Assembly (NCBI RefSeq): GCF_005796105.1
Contig: NZ_VAUO01000008.1
Location: 216,028-280,027 of the forward strand
Length of the DNA stretch: 64,000 nucleotides
Direction: 5' to 3'
Source: Pseudomonas mosselii
Lineage (GTDB): Bacteria > Pseudomonadota > Gammaproteobacteria > Pseudomonadales > Pseudomonadaceae
Numbering within the stretch: position 1 is the first letter of the stretch; each line of letters begins with the position of its first letter. Position numbers and translations under genes: made by a program. The notes under the pieces are model-generated. The model saw nothing but the letters and a program-made list of their open reading frames with translations, did not search any database and was not told where the DNA came from. Below are positions 16,896-25,946 of this stretch, piece after piece.

Positions 16896-17030
16896 TTGCT
16901 GCCTCATTCTTGTATGTGTTGTTCAATGGCAGGACTGAAAGGTATTTAGTCGTTGTTTTTGTGAGTGAAGCTCGCGAGCCCACGAAGGTTCGCCGAGGTC
17001 AGGCTAGTGCCAGCCCGCCGAGCGTGTCCA

Positions 17031-17046
17031 TATATCAACCGGTATA
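17031..17046. promoter_or_regulatory. Palindromic operator-like site upstream of eutH
   Basis: TATATC-AACC-GGTATA is the site at 22489 with one changed arm base and the same 4-base spacer. Short palindromes of this size with CC/GG inner edges are typical of TetR-family operators. No TetR gene is visible in the window. Confidence 0.4.
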
Positions 17047-17085
17047 CGCTCATTTAACTAATTGATTTATAAATAAAATTTGTAA

Positions 17086-17328
17086 TTTCGGCGTGGCGAC
17101 GGAGGACCAGCGCCAGCGCGGTATGCCGGTGAAGACGTCGATCATGCGCCCTCGGAAGGCATTCAGGCAGTCCGACAGCGAACCTTCAAGCAACCGGCAA
17201 ACCTGGAAAACGCCGCCGCCACTATGCTCGACTCAATCACCAGCGCCCATGGCACCTTCCGGCCGCTTCGCGCTGAATGGTATGGGCAGCCCTTGGATGT
17301 CAGCGTTGACGGGGGAGATGGCGCATGA
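17086..17328 (+). pseudogene. Open coding fragment without a start codon (unidentified)
   Basis: An 80-codon open frame beginning after a TAA at 17083 has the codon-position GC bias of Pseudomonas genes and a protein-like composition (for example TMLDSITSAHGTFRPLRAEW and PLDVSVDGGDGA at the end). It has no start near its 5' end; the first ATG is at about codon 49. Its stop TGA overlaps the ATG of the next frame at 17325, as in a coupled operon. It is probably the 3' remnant of a gene. I do not recognise the family. Confidence 0.3.
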
Positions 17329-17525
17329 CTGGACAACGCCATGCAGTGGAGGAACAGCGAGCCGCCATGCGCGGCGTTTCCTCGACTCGCTGGGCGCAGA
17401 CGCTACCGGGGCTTGAGCACGCTTTGCGCAACGACATTGCAATCGTTAGCTGCATAGCCTCTGCTGCGTACCGGACGCCGCGATTCCACGCCGAACGATC
17501 CGACCCAAGGGAAAACGCGCCATAA
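17325..17525 (+). other. Short ORF coupled to the preceding fragment (unidentified)
   Basis: 66 codons starting at the ATG that overlaps the stop of the previous frame. The first ~45 codons look protein-like (MTGQRHAVEEQRAAMRG onward) and the last ~20 are Arg/Pro-rich and less convincing, as after a frameshift. No family is recognised. It could be a truncated gene or chance. Confidence 0.25.
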
Positions 17526-17645
17526 CGTTCCGAGACGACGTTTGAGTACGCTGGAAACGCCCATAGGCCTAGTGTTGTCGAATAGCAAATCGCCCCCTGC
17601 GCATCAAGAATGCCAAGGGGCGATCCGCTGAAGTGGTTGACTCAG

Positions 17646-17978
17646 TCAGTCAAACTTCATATTGAGCGTCGTACCGCCGGACAACTGGCAGGTTCCGGTC
17701 GCGACACTGCCTGGCATGGTGTAGCTGCACGTCAGCGAATTACCTTTGCTGCCCTTAGCTGTGATCTTGTTATTGGCATTCTGGCCGGTGAAACGTTCAC
17801 CCTTGTAAGTAACATCTAACTGACCGCCGCGGCTAAGGGTGCCGTTGCTTGCGGAGAATTGGCTATTCGGCTGTGCCAAGTAAACCGAGTAGAAATCCTT
17901 ACTGGTGTAGCTACCCGCACAGCCAGAAAGTGCTGCTGCAGCAAGCGCCAGGAGGCCGGTACCGAACAATTTGATCAT
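17646..17978 (-). CDS. Small lipoprotein
   Basis: 110 residues. The signal peptide MIKLFGTGLLALAAAALSG ends in the lipobox LSGC, so Cys20 would be acylated and anchor the protein to a membrane. The mature part is rich in Ser, Thr, Gly and Asn with two later Cys (LTCSYTMPGSVATGTCQL) that may form a disulfide. A GAAGGAG ribosome site sits upstream of the ATG. It is divergent from a two-component system 150 bp away. I do not recognise a named family. Confidence 0.8.
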   Translation of the reverse strand: MIKLFGTGLLALAAAALSGCAGSYTSKDFYSVYLAQPNSQFSASNGTLSRGGQLDVTYKGERFTGQNANNKITAKGSKGNSLTCSYTMPGSVATGTCQLSGGTTLNMKFD

Positions 17979-18128
17979 CTATCACTCCTTCAATAAACCA
18001 GACGGACGGATAGGCCGTCGAAGACAACACGGCGATCTTGCCGTGCTTGCCTGTCGTTAACCTGTCGCGCCAGTGCGCTGGGCTCGACTGGTACACTTTC
18101 AAACCTGCCCACGGCCACAGGTAGCACC
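17979..18128. promoter_or_regulatory. Divergent promoter region, lipoprotein / two-component system
   Basis: 150 bp between divergent start codons. It must carry promoters for both. CTTGCC occurs twice 9 bases apart near 18033-18048, which could be a direct-repeat site for an OmpR-type regulator, but this is weak. Confidence 0.35.
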
Positions 18129-18803
18129 TTGAAAATTTTGCTTGTTGAAGACGAACTTGAATTAGCATCATCGCTGAAAGAAGCGCTGGGCCGTCATAAT
18201 GTGGTCGTTGATCACGTGACCTCGCTCATGCAGGCTGCCGGCGCGTTGGCCGATTACCCTTACGACGTCGTGGTATTGGATCGCCAGCTCTCGGATGGCG
18301 ACGCCCTGTCTTTACTGAAGCAGTGGCGGACAAACGCAAATCCCATTCCTGTGATTATCTTATCGGCACGGGGCGACTTGGCCGACCGTGTAACAGGCCT
18401 TGATGCAGGTGCTGACGACTATCTCGCCAAACCGTTTGAAGTTAGCGAGCTTTTCGCCAGGATCCGAGCGCTAGTACGACGCCCTCTCAATATTCAGCAC
18501 GACTTGGTGAGTTTTGGCCGTTTGGTCTTTGACTACTTAAGTGGGGAGGCGACGGTGGGCGGCAAAACCGTGCTGCTTACTCGCCGAGAAACCTTGGTTC
18601 TGGAGCTCCTACTCCGCCGATTTGGCCGTGTCATTGCACGAGGCGCATTGATGGAAGCCGTCTTTTCCATTGATGACGAGGTGCAACCAAATGCTTTGGA
18701 AACGCATGTCTCCAGGCTGCGTAAAAAACTTCTAGAAGCCGACAGTGGGCTAGACGTGACGGTAGTCAGAGGCGTTGGCTACTTCATAAGGGAAAAACAA
18801 TGA
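18129..18803 (+). CDS. OmpR-family response regulator
   Basis: 224 residues. Receiver domain at residues 1-115 with the acidic pair E7/D8 in VEDE, phosphoacceptor Asp51 in VVVLDRQLSDGD, and Lys in DDYLAKPFE. The winged-helix DNA-binding domain occupies about 125-222 (RRETLVLELLLRRFGRVIARGALMEAVF). The start is a TTG at 18129 giving the canonical MKILLVEDE. Its stop overlaps the kinase ATG by 4 bases. The target genes are unknown; the divergent lipoprotein gene is the nearest candidate. Confidence 0.93.
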   Translation: MKILLVEDELELASSLKEALGRHNVVVDHVTSLMQAAGALADYPYDVVVLDRQLSDGDALSLLKQWRTNANPIPVIILSARGDLADRVTGLDAGADDYLAKPFEVSELFARIRALVRRPLNIQHDLVSFGRLVFDYLSGEATVGGKTVLLTRRETLVLELLLRRFGRVIARGALMEAVFSIDDEVQPNALETHVSRLRKKLLEADSGLDVTVVRGVGYFIREKQ

Positions 18804-20191
18804 TCTCTTTGAAGCCCCGCTCCCTACGCTGGCGCCTCACACTGCGTATCATTGCAGCACAAATTGGCATCATTACCGTACTGGCGGCAATTCAGCTGAT
18901 TGCTGAAGCTTATTTATGGTCCAACGGTAACCTGTACGATGGCAATAATGGCTGGACGGCAGTGAATACCGTCGCCGACTCGGTCACCCGCAGTCCCGAT
19001 GGGGTGCTGACCATCGATGAGAGCGCTAAATTGCGCGAGCGCCTGCAAGATCCTGAGTTCTGGTATGTCGTGCGCGATGCCTCGGGGCAGCAGATCATGC
19101 ACGGTCAGGTACCAGGCAATGTTGCATCGGCAGTAGAGGCTCTGGATGCGATTGCATATGCCGATCTAGGCCAGACTATCGATAAGTCTCAGACACCGAT
19201 TGCAACCGTGCAGTGGGCGACATCGCGAGCGGGTGTGATCAAGGTGATGACAACCGCGCGCTCACCCGTCACCTTTACAGAGGCGCTTTCACTGGCTTCG
19301 GCAAAAAGCCTGGTTCTGGTAGTTTTTCTTTCATTGATAACATTGGTGATTTTGCCAATCATCACGCCCTGGGTAGTCAAGCGGACATTGGCCGGCATGG
19401 ACAAAGTTGCGGCGGATGCAAAAGCCATCAACTTCAAGCAGCGGGGCATTCGTCTGCACGCGGGCTCTGCGCCCCTCGAAATTCAACCGTTCATCGACGC
19501 GGTAAATGCTGCATTCAACCGCCTAGATGAAGGCTATAAAGCACGGCAACGTTTTCTGGCAGATGCTGCGCATGAACTGAGAACACCAATAGCAATCCTC
19601 CAGACCCGACTCTCGAACCTGCCACCAAGCGCGCATAAAGGCCTTCTTCAGGCGGATTTGGCAAGGCTTACCAATCTGGCCTCGCAACTACTCGATCTGC
19701 AGCGTTATGAACAAGGTGCAGTGGTACTGGAGCGCATCGACCTCGTCGAACTGGCACGCACTGTGGTCGCCGATATTGCTCCGCTGGCCGTGGCTGCTGG
19801 CTACGACATAGCACTCGAACACGAAACCGCGCATTGCTGGGTCAATGTCGAGGCAGCGTCCATTGAACGCGCGCTGGGCAACCTTATCCAGAACGCTATC
19901 ACGTATGCAGGTCAATCCGGCCTGATCACAGTGCTGGTCGGTAGCAACGGCAATATCGATGTGATTGACGAGGGCCCAGGAATAGCAGAAGCGGATTGCG
20001 AGAAGATTTTTGAGCCCTTCTACCGTCTGAAAAATGATGGTCGAGGCGCAGGGCTAGGCCTGGAACTGGTGCAAAAGATCATGATGGCCCATGGAGGGCG
20101 CGCCCAACTGCTACCGGCTACAACATCTGCCGGCGCTCATTTTCGCCTGAGCTTTGGGTCATCTAGCCGTGTAGCGGGCACACCCGCGTGA
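18800..20191 (+). CDS. Sensor histidine kinase
   Basis: 463 residues. TM1 at about 13-38, a ~130-residue periplasmic sensor region, TM2 at about 168-193, a HAMP-like linker, the HisKA box FLADAAHELRTPIAIL with phospho-accepting His258, and an ATPase domain with N box (LGNLIQNAITYA), DEGPGI and GAGLGLELVQKI. It is coupled to the response regulator by an ATGA overlap. The stimulus is unknown. Confidence 0.93.
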   Translation: MISLKPRSLRWRLTLRIIAAQIGIITVLAAIQLIAEAYLWSNGNLYDGNNGWTAVNTVADSVTRSPDGVLTIDESAKLRERLQDPEFWYVVRDASGQQIMHGQVPGNVASAVEALDAIAYADLGQTIDKSQTPIATVQWATSRAGVIKVMTTARSPVTFTEALSLASAKSLVLVVFLSLITLVILPIITPWVVKRTLAGMDKVAADAKAINFKQRGIRLHAGSAPLEIQPFIDAVNAAFNRLDEGYKARQRFLADAAHELRTPIAILQTRLSNLPPSAHKGLLQADLARLTNLASQLLDLQRYEQGAVVLERIDLVELARTVVADIAPLAVAAGYDIALEHETAHCWVNVEAASIERALGNLIQNAITYAGQSGLITVLVGSNGNIDVIDEGPGIAEADCEKIFEPFYRLKNDGRGAGLGLELVQKIMMAHGGRAQLLPATTSAGAHFRLSFGSSSRVAGTPA

Positions 20192-20303
20192 CCTCCCTGA
20201 CCTGAAGGACGAAAGGTTGAAACGCAAGAGGCCAACGATGCCCCTCTGTACGACTCAGCAAGCTGGTGATTGCCAGCACGCTGAGTCGCTCCCGTGCCGA
20301 TAA

Positions 20304-21575
20304 CTATTTGAAATAGGGACTGAGGTGTTCGCTGAGGAAGATACCTTGCGGGTCGAGTTGGCGTCGCAGCTGACGGAAGTCAGTGGCACGCGGATAAATA
20401 CTCGTTACATCATCACCGGTCAGGAAGTGCAGCTTGCCCCAATGTGGCCTGGCACCATAGGCGCGCAGGATTGCATCGACAGCACGTAGATAGTCCCAAT
20501 AGTCAGTACCTGGCTCGCCTGACACCGAGATGGTCACGCTATCCTGCTCGAAGAAAGGGCTCATCCACGCACCATCCCCGGCAGTGAAGCGGTACTCGAT
20601 GGGGTAGATGGCTTGCGGGAAGTCTTCCAGCATCAGCTTGCGGACGGCGCGCAGCGCCTCTTTGCTGTGCTTGATCGGTACCGCATATTCCAGCTCGTGG
20701 AAGTTCGGCAGGTACTCGATTGGGTATACATCCGAGCTGTAAGCGACCTTTTCGAAAGGGCTGTCGAAAGGGGCGCGATCGGTAATATCCATTACCTTCA
20801 CTTCACAGACATCGGTCGTCTTTCCGGTTTTCGAAGTTGCCGCTGTATCCGGCAGACAATAGCAGTGTCGGCTCTGCTCGTACGGGCACCAGAAGAAGCT
20901 GAAGTGCCGATGTTTGCGCGCGAGTTCGTCGTGTTTTTCCATCACGCTTTCGAAATCTTCACGCCAGATTCGCTCGTGCAGGTTGAAGCTGTCGGTAACC
21001 TGCAGGGTGATCTCCGAGACGATACCCAGCACGCCCATCGACACGCGCCCTGCTTGCAGCAGGTCTGGGGTACTTTCATCGACAACGATGATGCGGCCGT
21101 CAGGCTGAACCAGCTTCATCCCCACGATCGAAGAGGCCAGGTTACCGAGGGTCAGGCCCGTACCATGAGTGCCGGTGGTCAGCGCGCCCGCGATCGACTG
21201 GCTGTCGATATCGCCCTGGTTGACCATCGACAGGCCAGCCTCACGCAAGGCTTTACCAAACGCGTTGATGGTAGTGCCCGCCGAAGCGGTGACTCGCTTC
21301 TTGTCATAATCGATATGACGTACGCCGGTCATGTTGCCCAGCGTGAGGTGAAGGCCATTGGTGAGGGCGACGGCGGTGAAGGAGTGACCGGAGCCGGCAA
21401 CCCGAACGTTCATACCCTTGCTGGAGGCATCGTTTACCATCGAGCAAAGCTCATCCTCGCTCGCAGGTGCTCCACGTGCCGAACGGATGCAGGATTGGTT
21501 ACCTGCCCAATTACGCCAGTGAGCGTGCTCGAGTCCGAATTCGTTGATGTGCATATTGTTCGAAGATGTTGTCAC
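20304..21575 (-). CDS. FAD-linked aldonolactone/alditol oxidase
   Basis: 423 residues. The N-terminal PP-loop FAD domain contains RVAGSGHSFTAV, where the His can carry covalently bound FAD in this family, and QSIAGALTTGTHGTG. The C-terminal D-arabinono-1,4-lactone oxidase domain ends with the hallmark HWGKLH. This places it with L-gulonolactone, arabinonolactone and alditol oxidases, which use O2 or another acceptor. The GTG at 21575 has AGGAG 9 bases upstream. It is 27 bases downstream of the SDR gene and so co-transcribed with it. The substrate is undetermined. Confidence 0.88.
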   Translation of the reverse strand: MTTSSNNMHINEFGLEHAHWRNWAGNQSCIRSARGAPASEDELCSMVNDASSKGMNVRVAGSGHSFTAVALTNGLHLTLGNMTGVRHIDYDKKRVTASAGTTINAFGKALREAGLSMVNQGDIDSQSIAGALTTGTHGTGLTLGNLASSIVGMKLVQPDGRIIVVDESTPDLLQAGRVSMGVLGIVSEITLQVTDSFNLHERIWREDFESVMEKHDELARKHRHFSFFWCPYEQSRHCYCLPDTAATSKTGKTTDVCEVKVMDITDRAPFDSPFEKVAYSSDVYPIEYLPNFHELEYAVPIKHSKEALRAVRKLMLEDFPQAIYPIEYRFTAGDGAWMSPFFEQDSVTISVSGEPGTDYWDYLRAVDAILRAYGARPHWGKLHFLTGDDVTSIYPRATDFRQLRRQLDPQGIFLSEHLSPYFK

Positions 21576-21602
21576 GATGGATCTCCTGCATTTTTCTTCT
21601 GG

Positions 21603-22370
21603 TTAGATTGCGGTATAGCCATTGTCGGCAAACAAATGCGCACCATTGACGAAACTTGCATCATCACTGGCCAGGAACAGTGCTGCGCTCGCAACTTCTG
21701 ATGGTTTGCACAGACGCCCCTGCGCAGCAGCAATGGCCTCTTCCGTGACATCCACGCCATGTTTTTGCAACGTTTCGATTTCGCGCAGGCCGTGTGCGGT
21801 AGCAATGAAACCTGGGCAAATCGCGTTGGAACGGATTCCGCGATCTCTGAACTCCACCGCAATCGCCCTGGCGAACATGTGTGTGGCGCCTTTACTGGTG
21901 CAGTACAAAACCTCCATGGGCGTGCCTACCACCGCAGAGATCGAGGACGTGGACACTATGCTGCCACCACCCGCTGCGAGCATGCCTGGCAAGACCGCCC
22001 GGGTGACCAGGAACATGCTCTTCACGTTAACTGCCATGATGCGGTCCCATTCCGCCTCGCTTGTTTCAAGGAAAGGCAGCGCGGAAAGAATGCCGGCATG
22101 GTTCATGAGTACCGTGATCGGCCCGAACGCTTCCTCTACGGCTGCCACGGCAAGCTGCACCTGAGTCGCATCCGAAACATCCGCAGGCGAGAACACGACG
22201 TCATACCCTTCGCTACGAAGCCGCTCGGCCACTTCGGCACCTTTGCTGGAGGGAAGATCGACGATGCCTACCTTGGCCCCTTCTGCCGCGAACAGCTCCG
22301 ATGCGGCCAGACCGCATCCACCCGCACCGCCAGTGATCAACGCTACTTTTCCTTGCAAACGTCCCGTCAT
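21603..22370 (-). CDS. Short-chain dehydrogenase/reductase
   Basis: 255 residues, classical SDR. The cofactor motif is TGGAGGCG at about residues 13-20, followed by an aspartate after the second strand (GIVDLPSS) that suggests NAD+. It also has NHAG (in place of NNAG), catalytic Ser in TSSISAV, and YCTSKGA with the Tyr/Lys pair. The ATG at 22370 has GGAGG 8 bases upstream; the longer frame to 22400 lacks a site. It forms an operon with the FAD oxidase, suggesting successive oxidations of a sugar or polyol. A perfect 16-bp palindrome lies 119 bases upstream. Confidence 0.9.
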   Translation of the reverse strand: MTGRLQGKVALITGGAGGCGLAASELFAAEGAKVGIVDLPSSKGAEVAERLRSEGYDVVFSPADVSDATQVQLAVAAVEEAFGPITVLMNHAGILSALPFLETSEAEWDRIMAVNVKSMFLVTRAVLPGMLAAGGGSIVSTSSISAVVGTPMEVLYCTSKGATHMFARAIAVEFRDRGIRSNAICPGFIATAHGLREIETLQKHGVDVTEEAIAAAQGRLCKPSEVASAALFLASDDASFVNGAHLFADNGYTAI

Positions 22371-22488
22371 GAGTAGCCTCCGAGCAGCGCAGATGAACAA
22401 CGCGGCTTTCGCAATGTGAGTTTTTGTTTTGTCACGGCTCGACCTGATCCGTGCGCTGAAGCATGACCCGAATAGGCATCAAGCTCCA

Positions 22489-22504
22489 TATACCAATCGG
22501 TATA
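22489..22504. promoter_or_regulatory. Palindromic operator-like site upstream of the SDR operon
   Basis: TATACC-AATC-GGTATA is a perfect palindrome with 6-base arms and a 4-base spacer, resembling TetR-family operators. A one-mismatch copy with identical spacing lies upstream of the EutH-like gene at 17031. Confidence 0.5.
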
Positions 22505-22599
22505 CAAAATCTCTTTTTCACGAATGGATGGGTGGAATACCAACTCGCCTGGCGAGAGGACAAAAATAAAGATGGAGACGCTGTTCAGCGCTTAACTAA

Positions 22600-22836
22600 G
22601 TGTTTATGAGGTCTTACAAAAGGCCGAAAATAAGAATTATATATTTGGCAATTGATTCAATTTGCATAGGATGTGACCAACGCAGAGCTACATCTCGGTC
22701 AGGAAACGCTCGCGAAGGGTTTGCTTACGCTTACCCGCGTACTGCTTACCTCGCCTTCAGTATTGCGCTCAGGCCCCAGGTGGACCAGATAGTGATGCTG
22801 CTGGTCAATAATCTGCGAGTGGTACACCGGCAATGA
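22600..22836 (+). pseudogene. Possible remnant of a LysR-type regulator C-terminus
   Basis: A 78-codon frame whose last ~35 codons (AYPRTAYLAFSIALRPQVDQ and on to a stop) faintly resemble the C-terminal tail of LysR proteins, which usually reads YP..R.LS..VRAFIDFL. The first half is AT-rich and not protein-like. I offer this only as a weak suggestion of a decayed gene. Confidence 0.15.
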
Positions 22837-23026
22837 TTGACCACTGCAGGAGAGGTGCGCCTGTAGCGCGCAAGAGCCCTGGCTTTGAGCCGGTTGAGGG
22901 CTGAAAAATGGTCGGCAGCATCAAAGCGCCGCTCATTACGCGTTTAAGGAAAATTGTTCGGGGTTTTCACAGAAATATTTTTCCATCGAGCATGATTAAA
23001 AAGCAAGCGTTGCCGATATGATCGGC

Positions 23027-23064
23027 CGAGACCACGAGCCTCCCTAAGGAAGATCATGGTCTCG
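23027..23064. other. Inverted repeat downstream of glmS
   Basis: CGAGACCA (23027-23034) and TGGTCTCG (23057-23064) are perfect 8-base arms separated by 22 bases, about 70 bases after the glmS stop. It may be part of the glmS terminator, though no T-run is adjacent. Confidence 0.35.
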
Positions 23065-23099
23065 TGAGACAGCTTTTATTGTTTCAATACCGCTTTAAT

Positions 23100-23120
23100 T
23101 GTCGAAAACTAAGACTGGAC
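23100..23120. other. Predicted Tn7 attachment point (attTn7)
   Basis: Tn7-family elements recognise the 3' end of glmS and insert about 25 bp past its stop, which here is near 23110. The site appears unoccupied: there are no Tn7 end repeats or tns genes nearby. The position is inferred from the known Tn7 mechanism. Confidence 0.5.
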
Positions 23121-23134
23121 AACAGCCCACAGCA

Positions 23135-24970
<1,836 letters not shown>

Positions 24971-24982
24971 AAGTTGTTGCTC

Positions 24983-25750
24983 CTAGCTGATAGCGGCGCA
25001 GATCAGATTGACGCCGCGGGCTTGAATGCGCTCGCGTGCCTCGGCGGGCAGGCGATCATCGGTAATTAGCGTATTGACGCTGCCCCAAGGCAGCTCGAGG
25101 TTGGGGATCTTGCGACCGACCTTGTCCGATTCGACCATCACGATCACTTCGCGGGCCACTTCGGCCATGACACGGCTCAAGCCCAGCAGTTCGTTGAAGG
25201 TCGTGGTGCCGCGCTCCAGGTCGATGCCATCGGCACCGATGAACAACTGGTCGAAATCATACGAGCGCAGCACTTGCTCGGCCACCTGGCCCTGGAACGA
25301 CTCTGAGTGCGGGTCCCAGGTGCCACCGGTCATCAGCAGCACGGGCTCGTGCTCCTGCTCGCTGATGGCACGGGCGACGTTAAGCGAGTTGGTCATCACC
25401 ACCAGGCCCGGCTGGCGCCCGAGCTGCGGGATCATCGCAGCCGTAGTGCTGCCGCTGTCGATGATGATGCGCGCATGCTCACGTATGCGCTGCACTGCCG
25501 CCTTAGCGATGGCCTGCTTGTACAGCGACACCGGCTGCACGGTTTCGGCCAGCAGTTCCTGGGGCATGGTGACAGCACCGCCGTAGCGACGCAGCAGCAG
25601 GCCATTGGCTTCAAGGGCGGCCAGGTCCTTGCGGATGGTCACTTCGGAGGTTTCGAAACGCTTGGCCAGGGCGTCGACACTCACCTCACCCTGCTCGTTG
25701 AGCAAGGCGAGAATGTTGTGACGACGTTGCGGTGTATTTCGTTTCGACAT
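24983..25750 (-). CDS. glmR: DeoR-family transcriptional regulator of glmS
   Basis: 255 residues from the ATG at 25750; a TTG at 25789 is possible but adds unconserved sequence. N-terminal winged helix (RRHNILALLNEQGEVSVDALAKRFETSEVTIRKDL) is the DeoR signature. The C-terminal sensor domain has IIDSGSTTAAMIPQL and FIGADGIDLERG for binding a phosphosugar. It sits immediately upstream of glmS in the same operon, as in other pseudomonads where this protein controls glmS. TCGAAAC repeats overlapping its start may be its own operator. Confidence 0.9.
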   Translation of the reverse strand: MSKRNTPQRRHNILALLNEQGEVSVDALAKRFETSEVTIRKDLAALEANGLLLRRYGGAVTMPQELLAETVQPVSLYKQAIAKAAVQRIREHARIIIDSGSTTAAMIPQLGRQPGLVVMTNSLNVARAISEQEHEPVLLMTGGTWDPHSESFQGQVAEQVLRSYDFDQLFIGADGIDLERGTTTFNELLGLSRVMAEVAREVIVMVESDKVGRKIPNLELPWGSVNTLITDDRLPAEARERIQARGVNLICAAIS

Positions 25751-25878
25751 TTTGGCGTTAAGTTTCGATTCGAAAGATAAGAGGTGCAATCAAAACCTAA
25801 GCCGCCTCGTTAGTCAAGCGTAGGCAGACAGGTGCCTGCCAGACCAGCCTCGCAATCGCCGAGTACCGCACTGCCTGG

Positions 25879-25887
25879 TTATCCACA
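25879..25887 (+). other. DnaA box (perfect) between glmR and glmU
   Basis: TTATCCACA exactly. It pairs with an opposite-strand perfect box at 25937, with the glmU terminator hairpin between them. Confidence 0.6.
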
Positions 25888-25891
25888 GAAT

Positions 25892-25921
25892 GAAAAAGCC
25901 GGCTTATTCACATAAGCCGGC
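25892..25921 (-). terminator. Intrinsic terminator of glmU
   Basis: On the minus strand, GCCGGCTTA and TAAGCCGGC (25898-25906 / 25913-25921) form a 9-bp stem with a 6-base loop, followed by TTTTT. It starts 26 bases after the glmU stop. Confidence 0.85.
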
Positions 25922-25936
25922 CTGTGTAAAAAGCAC

Positions 25937-25945
25937 TGTGGATAA
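25937..25945 (-). other. DnaA box (perfect) next to the glmU stop
   Basis: TGTGGATAA on the plus strand, a perfect box in inverted orientation to 25879 and one base from the glmU stop codon. Confidence 0.6.
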
Positions 25946-25946
25946 G

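Larger units (their letters stand above)
17047..17645. other. Gene-poor accessory stretch with decayed coding DNA
   Basis: About 600 bp without an intact recognisable gene. The first ~45 bases are AT-rich. The rest is GC-rich and contains two overlapping fragments, 17086-17328 and 17325-17525. It looks like residue of a lost insertion. Confidence 0.5.
22371..23134. other. Gene-free region downstream of glmS (attTn7 side)
   Basis: 764 bp between the SDR start and the glmS stop. It contains the palindrome at 22489-22504, an AT-rich patch around 22590-22670, a possible gene remnant at 22600-22836 and an inverted repeat near the glmS end. No intact gene, transposase or tRNA was seen. Confidence 0.5.

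Noticed and set aside
17093..17416. 108-codon frame in the accessory gap
   Set aside because: The alternative frame at 17086-17328 has better codon bias and protein-like sequence, so this one is probably a shadow.
22371..23134. Tn7-like transposon at attTn7
   Set aside because: No tnsA-E genes or end repeats were found in the adjacent DNA.
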